Shown here: in pieces, positions 7,798 to 15,331 of the stretch
Numbering within the stretch: the stretch's first letter is position 1
Layout: each line of letters begins with the position of its first letter
Assembly (NCBI GenBank): GCA_018364485.1
Contig: JAGZLX010000018.1
Location: 1 to 27,780 of the forward strand
Direction: 5' to 3'
Length of the DNA stretch: 27,780 nt
DNA from: Granulicatella adiacens
GTDB lineage: Bacteria; Bacillota; Bacilli; Lactobacillales; Aerococcaceae
Position numbers and translations under genes: made by a program
Notes under the pieces: generated by a model
Told to the model about the DNA's origin: nothing
Databases searched by the model: none
Seen by the model: only the letters and a program-made list of their open reading frames with translations

Positions 7798-9399
7798 TTA
7801 GTGTATTAATCGACCAGACTCCAAAGTGTAACGCTTATTGTATAAGTCGATATCTTTTGGCACCCTATGTGCTATCTCTACAAATGGAATATTATCATTA
7901 ATGAGAAGCTTCCTAATCATCATCGTTGTATCTTCATCAATAGCGGAAGAAAACTCATCTAGTAACAGCAATTGGTATTTTCTAAGTAATAGACGTGCTA
8001 GACAGATTCTAGCTTTTTCTCCTCCAGAAAGTGATTCATCAAGATTTACTTCTGCATTATCTAGCCCTATTCTATCGACTAAATACCCTAGCCCTACTTT
8101 TTGAATAACAGAGGTAACTTCACTATCAGAATAATCTTCTCCTAGAGAAATATTAAATTTTAACGACTCATAGAAAATCCTTGATTCCTGAGTAAAGAAT
8201 CCAATGTGTTTTTTTAAATCATCTCCTGAAACTAATTGTCTCTGAATTCCATTATACTTTTGAACTCCATCTTTAGATACATAGAGTCCGTATATTAATT
8301 CTAAGAGTGTAGATTTTCCAGAGCCTGATGGTCCCATAATCAGTACCCTATCATTCTCATTAATTTCTAAATCAATTTTGTCTAATATAGTCATTTTTTC
8401 AATTTGAACATTACACTGTTGTAACTCAATCGGAAATACGGTACTAATACTAGATTTACTTTCAGAATTATCACATTCAAACTCTGTATACTTTTCTACT
8501 CTTTCAATTACAGGAATGATTGAATTAAATCTTTGATAATAATCTATTGCACTAAGTAAAGGACCAACAATTCGATCACTAGCTAAATAAATTGCAATAA
8601 CTGTGGCTAACTTAGTGTCACCAACAATAACGAGATATACCCCAATAGCTAACGGCACAAATGAACTTAATCCAGAAAGTAAGTTTGCTAGTAACTTCGA
8701 TGTAAATCGAACATGATTCATTTGAAAATAGGCTTCTTCTGTTTGATTCAATGTTCCCATCAACTTATTCAAAAAGATTTTTTCTACAAAAAAGTTTTTA
8801 ATAATTGGCTTACTTTTCAAATATTCTTGTTGTTGCAAGATGCTTAATTGGTTTACTTCAGCCCATTCCTTTGAGTGCTTTCGAATAGATTTAGCAAATA
8901 ATTTTGGTACTAAAATCGGTAAGAATGATAACGTAATAAAGAGAGCTGCTAACTTTAAATCTATGGCAGATACATACAACAAGGTAACCAACGCAAAAAC
9001 AAGGCAATAGAAAAATCCCATGACAGACTTAATTCCTTGTTCTTCTAATAGTTTTAATTCACTAAGCACTATTAACTCTACTTCCTGTTGGTTAAACTTT
9101 CCATAAAAGAATGCTGTAATGATTTTTTCTTTAAGCGTTAATGTTAATTGCTTTATCATTCTTTGTTGAGAATCTTCCCATATAAATAATCCAAGCCGAA
9201 TAAGCGAATAACTAAGAATACCTATGATTGAAATTTTTACTAAATCCTCAACTTTTTGAGTTGATGAAACATCTATTAATCCTGAAATAAAAGAAGGAAT
9301 AATAATACCGTCTAAAGCTGTTAAAGACATACCAATAGCAATAAGTACTAAGTATTTGCGTGGTAACCACTCCAAAATTTTCTTCATATAATCCATCAT
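7798..9399 (-). CDS. ABC exporter (fused TM and ATPase), island gene ABC1
   Basis: Half-size ABC exporter of 533 aa: a type I exporter TM domain (about 1-310) with no N-terminal C39 peptidase, then an ATPase with Walker A GPSGSGKST (about 354-362), signature LSGGEKARICLAR, Walker B LLLLDEFSSAID with the catalytic Glu, and H-loop His in IAHR. It is a paralogue of the next ABC gene upstream: both share a TALDGI/LSLDGI segment in TM1 and an IYLASDRIVGPL/IYMAADRVVSPL segment before the ATPase. A heterodimer of the two is plausible. The start follows AGGAAG; the ATG at 9396 is an alternative. No terminator is visible before ezrA. The substrate is unknown. An antimicrobial or signalling peptide is inferred from context only. 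Confidence 0.9.
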   Translation of the reverse strand: MMDYMKKILEWLPRKYLVLIAIGMSLTALDGIIIPSFISGLIDVSSTQKVEDLVKISIIGILSYSLIRLGLFIWEDSQQRMIKQLTLTLKEKIITAFFYGKFNQQEVELIVLSELKLLEEQGIKSVMGFFYCLVFALVTLLYVSAIDLKLAALFITLSFLPILVPKLFAKSIRKHSKEWAEVNQLSILQQQEYLKSKPIIKNFFVEKIFLNKLMGTLNQTEEAYFQMNHVRFTSKLLANLLSGLSSFVPLAIGVYLVIVGDTKLATVIAIYLASDRIVGPLLSAIDYYQRFNSIIPVIERVEKYTEFECDNSESKSSISTVFPIELQQCNVQIEKMTILDKIDLEINENDRVLIMGPSGSGKSTLLELIYGLYVSKDGVQKYNGIQRQLVSGDDLKKHIGFFTQESRIFYESLKFNISLGEDYSDSEVTSVIQKVGLGYLVDRIGLDNAEVNLDESLSGGEKARICLARLLLRKYQLLLLDEFSSAIDEDTTMMIRKLLINDNIPFVEIAHRVPKDIDLYNKRYTLESGRLIH

Positions 9400-9484
9400 T
9401 CCACTTCCTAACCAACAAGATTCTAATCAAATTTATGAGTTATTCTTATACTCTCAACTATCATTCATATTCATTATTAACTTC

Positions 9485-9514
9485 AGTATAGGATATTTGT
9501 GAAAAAATCAATAA
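9485..9514 (-). promoter_or_regulatory. Candidate promoter of ABC1
   Basis: -10 TATACT (9490-9485) with TTATTG at 18 bp or TTGATT at 15 bp upstream. A weak match. The gene may instead be read from the promoter of ABC2. Confidence 0.4.
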
Positions 9515-9631
9515 CTAAAACGATTGAAGTCCCCGAAATACATTCTTTTTTTGGATAAATGCCCGATTTTTTATACCTGCTTAGTTTTTATCTAGAAAAA
9601 GTATTTTTTATTTAGATAGACAAGATATATG

Positions 9632-9690
9632 GGTTCTATAATTTATAGGGTTGATGGAGAAAATCCACCAACCCTATAAATTATAGAACC
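9632..9690. repeat. 59-bp palindrome resembling two facing ISL3-type ends (possible MITE)
   Basis: Arms 9632-9653 and 9669-9690 are perfect inverted repeats of 22 bp. After one mismatch the pairing continues 4 bp (TGGA/TCCA) around a GAAAA loop. No T-run follows on either strand, so it is a poor terminator. Read from 9632 inward, it matches the end of the nearby ISL3 remnant (read inward from 11971) at 21 of 30 positions, including GG-TCT at the tip and GTTGATG. No 8-bp target duplication is visible. A miniature ISL3-derived element is the best reading; an RNA-level attenuator is the alternative. Confidence 0.6.
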
Positions 9691-9777
9691 ATTTGATCAC
9701 CATCAGGATTTTTTGTATGCAATAAAATCAGTTCTTCCAATCACAAAAATTATCTAATTACACTATTTAACTATTAA

Positions 9778-11385
9778 TTACTCTACTAACATATTATTTA
9801 TAACTAGATGATTGTCCTTGATAGTAATGATTTTATCATATCCAACCATCATTTCCTCTGAAATGTGATGTTCTATATCAATAACTGCTCCAGAATAAGT
9901 TTTTATCAAATCATTCAAAATTTTTGAACTCTCATCATCCAGCCCTGATAAAGCTTCGTCAACAAGTAAGCATGGTTTTTCAAATAATAATGCTCTTGCT
10001 AACTCTAACCGTTTTAATTCTCCACCAGACAGAGAATGTAATTGTTTATCCATTTTAGTATGTAACATCTCTTTTGTTGCTAAATGTTTCATTCCTACTC
10101 TTCTTAAAATTTCAATGACTCTACTTTCATCTATTGGACTATCAAACGTCAGATTAAACAGCAATGTTTCGTCAAAGATAAATGGGTTTTGAGAAACAAC
10201 AGAAAAAAGTTCAATTCCGTTTTCTTGCCCATAATTGATAGTACCAGATAATACCTTCGTTTCCCCTAAAATAGTTTTTAAAAAAGTACTCTTTCCTGAA
10301 CCTGAAGGTGCTTTGAATAATATCTTATCATAACTTCCAAGTGAAAAATCAATATTTTTAATCAATTCATTATCTTGATATCCTACTGTAGCTTGTTTAA
10401 ATTCTAAGATAACTTCTGTACTTGTTGGTAACTCTAACAGTTGCTCATATTCTTCGGCTTTACTATTAAGAGTTAGCACTTTATTCAATACTGGATCAAT
10501 TGATTGAATCACATTATATGTAGAAGCAACAGTTATTAATGGAGATACAACCCTATCAGCTGCCATATAAATAGTGAGCAAACTCCCTACTGTCATATAT
10601 CCATTTTGAACAGAACTTATTCCCAGCATTAATGCTATCAATAATGAGCACACATATAGTAAACTAATAACGGTATTAGCGATATTCTGATTAAAATCCA
10701 TCTTAAAATAATTTTTTTCAGATACTCCTAACTTCTCATTCAACTTTTTTAGTACATTATTTACCACACCAAATCTTTTCATCAACGGGCGAGCCTCTAA
10801 AAAATCTGTTAAAAATCCTATATATTGATCATTGGCTTCTTGCCAACGTATAGTTCCTTTCTTTAACCATTTTTTAGTTAACTTAGGAATTAGAGCAGGT
10901 ATAGCTCCCAAACTAACAAAAAGTAAACCCACTAACATATTGATATTCATCAAAAATACAAATGTAACAACACCTTGAAGTGTACACAAAATCATAGTAA
11001 ATACATTATTGATAAATTTTTGTTCAATTTGCTGGACTTCACTAGTAATACTAGTTATGTAAGAACTTGGTGATTGCTGTAAATTCTCTTTTCTAACAGA
11101 ATTTACTGCATGTATATTTTTTAACTGATAATTTACATTTTGAATAAACTTTCCTTTAAAGAAACTAAATAGAAATTGTGATAAAACAATTAACAGTAAA
11201 AAAATCAGCCATAAAAATACTGTATGTATACTGCTATTAAAATCACTTTTGTTCATATAATCTGTAAATTTCCCTAAAAAATACGGCGCACCAATTCCAT
11301 CAAGAGATAGTAAAGCTAAAAATAACACAGCACATATAAATATTCGCTTATTACCTACTAGTATGAATCTTAAGTATCGAAACAT
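9778..11385 (-). CDS. ABC exporter (fused TM and ATPase), island gene ABC2
   Basis: Half-size exporter of 535 aa, paralogous to ABC1. The hydrophobic domain (about 1-310) starts without a peptidase domain. The ATPase has Walker A APSGSGKST (about 357-365), Q-loop VSQNPFIFDE, signature SLSGGELKRLELARALL, Walker B CLLVDEALSGLDD and His in IEHH. All catalytic residues are present, so both members of a possible ABC1/ABC2 heterodimer look active. The SD is weak (GAGAGG, about 12 nt from the ATG at 11385). It has its own near-consensus promoter, placed exactly at the truncated end of the IS remnant, so it can be expressed without ABC3. Substrate unknown. Confidence 0.9.
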   Translation of the reverse strand: MFRYLRFILVGNKRIFICAVLFLALLSLDGIGAPYFLGKFTDYMNKSDFNSSIHTVFLWLIFLLLIVLSQFLFSFFKGKFIQNVNYQLKNIHAVNSVRKENLQQSPSSYITSITSEVQQIEQKFINNVFTMILCTLQGVVTFVFLMNINMLVGLLFVSLGAIPALIPKLTKKWLKKGTIRWQEANDQYIGFLTDFLEARPLMKRFGVVNNVLKKLNEKLGVSEKNYFKMDFNQNIANTVISLLYVCSLLIALMLGISSVQNGYMTVGSLLTIYMAADRVVSPLITVASTYNVIQSIDPVLNKVLTLNSKAEEYEQLLELPTSTEVILEFKQATVGYQDNELIKNIDFSLGSYDKILFKAPSGSGKSTFLKTILGETKVLSGTINYGQENGIELFSVVSQNPFIFDETLLFNLTFDSPIDESRVIEILRRVGMKHLATKEMLHTKMDKQLHSLSGGELKRLELARALLFEKPCLLVDEALSGLDDESSKILNDLIKTYSGAVIDIEHHISEEMMVGYDKIITIKDNHLVINNMLVE

Positions 11386-11482
11386 TCTAATTCCAGCCTC
11401 TCTAATTTAGAAAATTTAAATTCAATAATGCAAGTTACGTTTTTCGCAAAAAAACATTAAAAAATGATTAACTTTCAATTAA

Positions 11483-11511
11483 ATTTTAAACAACTCCGAT
11501 AATTTTGTCAA
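11483..11511 (-). promoter_or_regulatory. Promoter of ABC2
   Basis: -35 TTGACA (11511-11506), 17-bp spacer, -10 TAAAAT (11488-11483), leaving an untranslated leader of about 90 nt. The promoter lies at the broken left edge of the transposase remnant. Confidence 0.8.
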
Positions 11512-11525
11512 TATATATTTTTACG

Positions 11526-11927
11526 GAATCGTTTACGCTGTCTAGGGGAATCATTTATGCTGTACAAGAAGTACCTTCACTTAAACCAGGATATGAAACA
11601 GTACATCAATTAAGAGAAGCTTTTAAGGAGCGAAATTTCAATGATTTCAAAGAAGAATTGATGAGTGTACAAACGAGACATCTGTCAGATGGATTAAATC
11701 GTGTTCTACAAATATTTATGAAGTTTTTACCGTATTTACAAAATACTTGTGAGTATCCAACTCTTTCAAATGGACCTATTGAAGGGATTAACAACAAGAT
11801 TAAAGTACTTAAAAGAAACGCTTATGGCTACACTAGTTTCACTCATTTTAGAAATAGAATTCTACTAATGTCTAAACTATTTGCTCCAACAACTAAAAAA
11901 GGAATTAAGCAATCTGACGCCGCTTAA
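11526..11927 (+). pseudogene. ISL3-family transposase, C-terminal remnant
   Basis: The open frame reads GIIYAVQEV onward and ends SNGPIEGINNKIKVLKRNA then YGYTSFTHFRNRILL, the C-terminal part of an ISL3-type DDE transposase, with the conserved Glu in GPIEG. The N-terminal two thirds and any start codon are missing; the frame can only be extended to a TTG inside the ABC2 promoter, which is not a credible start. It is the only plus-strand coding remnant in the island. It sits between ABC3 and ABC2 and is inactive. A terminal repeat follows at 11945-11971. Confidence 0.88.
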
Positions 11928-11933
11928 TTCCTT
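11895..11933 (-). terminator. Terminator at the 3' end of the ISL3 remnant, facing ABC3
   Basis: Perfect 12-bp inverted repeat (arms 11899-11910 and 11922-11933, 11-nt loop) overlapping the transposase stop codon. On the minus strand it is followed by a T6 run, so it terminates transcripts arriving from ABC3. On the plus strand there is no T-run. Confidence 0.88.
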
Positions 11934-11944
11934 CACTAAAATTC

Positions 11945-11971
11945 TTCATCAACACTATTTGACAAAGAGCC
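11945..11971. repeat. ISL3-type terminal inverted repeat (right end)
   Basis: Read inward from 11971 the sequence is GGCTCTTTGTCAAATAGTG, the typical start of ISL3-family ends. No matching left end is found near 11400-11540, so the element is truncated on that side. Confidence 0.85.
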
Positions 11972-12028
11972 ATTTTTTATCGTCCTTTAAATACATTATC
12001 AAAATTGGTATTTTTCAAAAGATTATTA

Positions 12029-13585
12029 TTACTTATTTGAGTTAAGTATATCTATTGTCTCATACTCTATATCTTCTAGTTCTTGCATACGATGAGTGAT
12101 TATAATAACCATTGTATTTTCTAATTTAGATAAATTGTCTAAAATCATTTTAGAGCTGTCAATATCAATACTAGAAAAACTTTCATCCAATAAAATAATC
12201 GAATTAGGATTTATCAGTAACCTAGCAATTGCGATTTTTTGCTTTTCTCCACCTGATAAATCAGTTATAGATTTAGTTAAGTCAATATCTAACTGTTTAA
12301 TAATCTCCTTAAAATTATCGGACTCATCTTTTCCTAGTAAAATATTTTCCCTGATGCTTGTGTCAAACATATATCCTTGTTGCCTTAAATAACTAAACAA
12401 TTTGTCTGTGTTGTATTCTGTCATATTAATACCATCAATCAAAATGGCACCTTTTTGTGGCTCTAGTTGTTGTAATAACAGCTTGAATAGTGTGGACTTC
12501 CCTGTACCAGAAGCCCCGTTCAGTACGTACCATTTCCCTTTATCTAACCGTAAGTTAACGTTGCTAAATAACACACGATCTGTTGTATACCCGAATTCCA
12601 AATCTGAAATAGATAGACTATTCCACGCTAATAAAACAGGTTTTTCAATGGTTTTATCATTACTTGCTTCAAATTTATCAATTTTATCTAGCAGTTGAAC
12701 TGAAGAATGGATAATAGTCAGGTATTGATTAATCGCAGAAATAGAATCAAACAACTTCATTGCTAAATCGGTTGTAGACAGGATTGCACCAACTAAAATC
12801 AACTTATTTAGTATCAACAAACCTGTAACAAAAATGACAGCTAATTGACTAATCACATTTAATAGAAAAATAATAAATGTGACTTTGCTCGTTTCTTTAG
12901 CAAGTAGCACTCGACTATTCTTAATTTTTAATAACTCTTGACTAAATGTATCCTGATAAAAATTTAAGCCCCCAAATTCTTTTAGAACATCAATTCCCTT
13001 CATCATGTTATTAATTTTATTCAAGTAACTTTTATTCGCATCAGAAACTTGATTTCCAGCATTGGACACCATTTTCTTTGTCAACAAAGGAATAAAATAT
13101 AATATAATCGACAAAATCAGACTCACTACGAATAATAAGTAATGGATGTAAAATAAAGCAATTAAAGATAAAATGGCACGCAACATAAATCGTATCATAC
13201 CGAAAATACTTCTCAACACTTTATTTTCAATCATATTTACATCGTTTTGTAGAAAGGACTCGATTTCCTTTTGTTCTTGATTATCAATATAATTAGCTTT
13301 TATATTCCATGAAGCATATGACATATCACTACGCATATCATTACATATGTTTTGAATAACGATTTCTTGATAGACTGTCTGAAAGTATGAAATGATTAAA
13401 CTAATAATCCATAATCCCAAAATAATGAATACTTCATTCATAAATACTGTAACATTTTGTTGGATAATATATTCAGCAACCTTCGTCATACGTAAAGCAG
13501 CATACACTTGTAACCCCGATACAGTAAATAACCCTGCTATATTTAATATAATCCCCAACATCTCTTTTCTTAAATATTTAATCAT
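12029..13585 (-). CDS. ABC exporter (fused TM and ATPase), island gene ABC3
   Basis: Half-size exporter of 518 aa, first in transcription order and more distant from ABC1/ABC2. The TM domain (about 1-315) is followed by an ATPase with Walker A GASGTGKST (about 353-361), signature LSGGEKQKIAIARLL, Walker B SIILLDESFSSID and H-loop IITHRM. There is no C39 peptidase, so any peptide substrate would be cleaved elsewhere or exported whole. The SD GGAGGAGGA is strong and also encodes the last codons of the 29-aa ORF that ends 2 nt before this ATG. Homodimer likely. The transcript should stop at the IS-borne terminator at 11895-11933. Confidence 0.9.
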   Translation of the reverse strand: MIKYLRKEMLGIILNIAGLFTVSGLQVYAALRMTKVAEYIIQQNVTVFMNEVFIILGLWIISLIISYFQTVYQEIVIQNICNDMRSDMSYASWNIKANYIDNQEQKEIESFLQNDVNMIENKVLRSIFGMIRFMLRAILSLIALFYIHYLLFVVSLILSIILYFIPLLTKKMVSNAGNQVSDANKSYLNKINNMMKGIDVLKEFGGLNFYQDTFSQELLKIKNSRVLLAKETSKVTFIIFLLNVISQLAVIFVTGLLILNKLILVGAILSTTDLAMKLFDSISAINQYLTIIHSSVQLLDKIDKFEASNDKTIEKPVLLAWNSLSISDLEFGYTTDRVLFSNVNLRLDKGKWYVLNGASGTGKSTLFKLLLQQLEPQKGAILIDGINMTEYNTDKLFSYLRQQGYMFDTSIRENILLGKDESDNFKEIIKQLDIDLTKSITDLSGGEKQKIAIARLLINPNSIILLDESFSSIDIDSSKMILDNLSKLENTMVIIITHRMQELEDIEYETIDILNSNK

Positions 13586-13587
13586 TT

Positions 13588-13677
13588 CTATCCTCCTCCA
13601 AAGAACCCAAAGTCAAGTGGGTTATATTTTTCTTTACAGTTATCTGAAGAAAATATGTATTCAGAAATAGTGTTCAT
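13588..13677 (-). CDS. Small ORF, 29 aa, coupled to ABC3 (candidate peptide substrate or leader peptide)
   Basis: Not recognised as a known family. It begins MNTISEYIFSSDNC, has a single Cys14 and a charged middle KEKY, and ends NPLDFGFFGGG. GAAGG directly abuts the ATG, giving a short spacing. The stop TAG lies 2 nt before the ABC3 ATG, and its final codons GGA GGA GGA are also the ABC3 Shine-Dalgarno. A promoter (TTTACA-17-TAAGAT) lies 21 nt upstream, so this ORF is the first item on the mRNA. It could be a precursor exported by the ABC proteins or a leader coupling translation. The Gly tail may only reflect the SD. Confidence 0.5.
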   Translation of the reverse strand: MNTISEYIFSSDNCKEKYNPLDFGFFGGG

Positions 13678-13697
13678 CCTTCTTTAATTTTATACTA

Positions 13698-13726
13698 ATC
13701 TTATCCGATTTTATTTTCTTTGTAAA
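13698..13726 (-). promoter_or_regulatory. Promoter of the small ORF/ABC3 unit
   Basis: -35 TTTACA (13726-13721), 17-bp spacer, -10 TAAGAT (13703-13698), between the pepV terminator and the 29-aa ORF. Confidence 0.7.
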
Positions 13727-13754
13727 AACATTCATATTGATAACGCTCTAAAAA

Positions 13755-13785
13755 AAGAAAAAGGAGAACGGAAATCCGTTCTCCT
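13755..13785 (-). terminator. Terminator of pepV
   Basis: AGGAGAACGG / CCGTTCTCCT stem (arms 13762-13772 and 13775-13785), followed on the minus strand by TTTTTCTTTTTTT. It isolates pepV from the ABC island. Confidence 0.92.
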
Positions 13786-13797
13786 AATCACTTACGC

Positions 13798-15207
13798 TTA
13801 TTTAATTAATTCGTAAATCGCTTCTGCATAAATTGCAGCTGATCTGAATAAATCTTCTAATGCGAAGAATTCATTTGCTTGGTGCATTGTATCAATTGAA
13901 TCTGGGAAGAGCGCACCATACGCTACACCACGTTCAAAGATACGTCCGTATGTTCCACCACCGATAGATTGTTCGTGAGCTGGTAAGCCAGTTTGACGGT
14001 GATATACGTCTAACAATGTTGACACTAACTCATCTTCTGGAGATACATAGTGAGGCACTTGTGCTTTCCCGTGAGCAACTGTGAAGCCATAACCTGAAGC
14101 GACAACTTCAGTCTTAATTTCAAGACCTTCTGCAGTAACACCTAATGGATAACGGAAGTTCACTACGACTACCCCACCTAATTCTGGAGTGTAAGTGAAG
14201 ATTCCGGCATTAGCAGTTAATGGTCCCATCACTTCATGGTTGAAGTCCACTTTTAAGTTTTTACCATCAGTATCTTCATGTAATACTTCAGCAGCAAAGG
14301 CTAAGTACTTCTTCGCATTGCCTTTGAAGTTGAATTGGTTTAAGAATTTCGCTAAGTGTGTCCCTGCGTTGATTCCTTTATGTGGAGTCGATCCGTGTGC
14401 TGATTTACCAACAACGTCTAAGATAACTTTGCCGTCTAATACTTGAGCACTACCTTCAACAGGATTTGCAGCAACATATGCCAAGAAACGGTCAACCACT
14501 TCGTCTGCATTTGGAACTGTAATTTCCGCATGCGCATCTTGAGGAACCATGTTTTCACGTAAGCCTGCGTCAAAGCTTAGTAATTGGTAGTCACCTTCTG
14601 CAGCTCCCCCAGGAATATCATAGTGTAATGAAAGAATTCCTTTTTCACCATTGATGATTGGGAATGTTGCGTCTGGTGAGAAACCAAAGTCTGGCATTTC
14701 TTCTGTTTGGAAGTAACGGTCCATACATTTCCAACCTGATTCTTCGTCTGTTCCGATAATGAAACGAACACGTCTAGAAACTGGTAATCCTAATTCTTTG
14801 ATGATTTTTAATGCGTAGTATGCTGCCATACTTGGTCCTTTGTCATCGCTTGAACCACGCGCATAAATACGATCATTAATAATTTGTGGTTCGAAAGGAT
14901 CTGTATCCCATCCAGTACCCACTGGAACAACGTCCACGTGACCTAATACACCAAGAGTTTCTTTGTAGTCTGGATTTGGTGCAAATTCAATGTGTCCTGC
15001 TAAGTTTCCAACTTGTTTTGTTGTGAAACCATCGCGTTCACCAATTGCTAAGAATGCTTCAAGCGCTTCTTTAGGTCCAGGACCTACTGGTGCATCCTCT
15101 GTTGCTTTAGAATCATCACGCACACTGTCGATACGTAATAATGTGAATAAATCTTTTAATAGATCTTCTTTACGAAGTTCTACTTCTTTTTTCCAATCAA
15201 TTGTCAT
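13798..15207 (-). CDS. pepV: Dipeptidase PepV (M20 metallopeptidase)
   Basis: Cytoplasmic zinc dipeptidase that releases amino acids from dipeptides and some N-terminally blocked substrates. The 469-aa product shows M20 zinc and catalytic motifs: LGVLGHVDVVPVG (His and Asp), ARGSSDDKGP (bridging Asp), IGTDEESGW (general-base Glu and ligand), a lid-domain segment HGSTPHKGINAG, and a C-terminal DTMHQANEF with the last ligand His. The frame is open to 15240, but the family N-terminus TIDWKKEVE and SD GGAG 7 nt upstream put the start at 15207. A promoter (TTTTCA-17-TAAGAT, 15276-15248) precedes it. Monocistronic. Confidence 0.95.
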   Translation of the reverse strand: MTIDWKKEVELRKEDLLKDLFTLLRIDSVRDDSKATEDAPVGPGPKEALEAFLAIGERDGFTTKQVGNLAGHIEFAPNPDYKETLGVLGHVDVVPVGTGWDTDPFEPQIINDRIYARGSSDDKGPSMAAYYALKIIKELGLPVSRRVRFIIGTDEESGWKCMDRYFQTEEMPDFGFSPDATFPIINGEKGILSLHYDIPGGAAEGDYQLLSFDAGLRENMVPQDAHAEITVPNADEVVDRFLAYVAANPVEGSAQVLDGKVILDVVGKSAHGSTPHKGINAGTHLAKFLNQFNFKGNAKKYLAFAAEVLHEDTDGKNLKVDFNHEVMGPLTANAGIFTYTPELGGVVVVNFRYPLGVTAEGLEIKTEVVASGYGFTVAHGKAQVPHYVSPEDELVSTLLDVYHRQTGLPAHEQSIGGGTYGRIFERGVAYGALFPDSIDTMHQANEFFALEDLFRSAAIYAEAIYELIK

Positions 15208-15247
15208 CCAATCGCTCCAATCTCTATCAAGTAGATTCAATAGTCTT

Positions 15248-15276
15248 ATCTTACCATTTTTACAAAAGGATGAAAA
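15248..15276 (-). promoter_or_regulatory. Promoter of pepV
   Basis: -35 TTTTCA (15276-15271), 17-bp spacer, -10 TAAGAT (15253-15248). Confidence 0.6.
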
Positions 15277-15299
15277 GCGGTTAAACCCTTTCTATAACA

Positions 15300-15328
15300 A
15301 ATAAAAGCCTAGGATTTCTCCTAAGCTT
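15300..15328 (-). terminator. Terminator after the pseudouridine synthase gene
   Basis: Stem AAGCTTAGGA / TCCTAGGCTT (arms 15319-15328 and 15305-15314, one G-U pair) with a GAAA-type loop and a short T-run on the minus strand. Confidence 0.8.
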
Positions 15329-15331
15329 TCG

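Larger units (their letters stand above)
9400..9777. other. 378-bp gene-free interval between ABC2 and ABC1
   Basis: AT-rich spacer. It holds the candidate ABC1 promoter near 9485-9514, a 59-bp near-perfect palindrome at 9632-9690, and no ORF with a convincing ribosome binding site. For a presumed operon the gap is unusually long, which fits insertion of a small mobile element. Confidence 0.7.

Noticed and set aside
7838..8104. Plus-strand ORF opposite ABC1, and similar long antisense frames opposite ezrA, ABC3, pepV and cinA
   Set aside because: They are shadows of well-supported minus-strand genes, with no RBS and no recognisable domains.
9447..9507. Plus-strand GTG ORF starting VKKSITKTIEVPEIHSFFG near 9500, as a possible small peptide
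   Set aside because: Only about 19 codons, with a weak AGGA spacing. It runs against all neighbouring genes and shows no promoter or motif.
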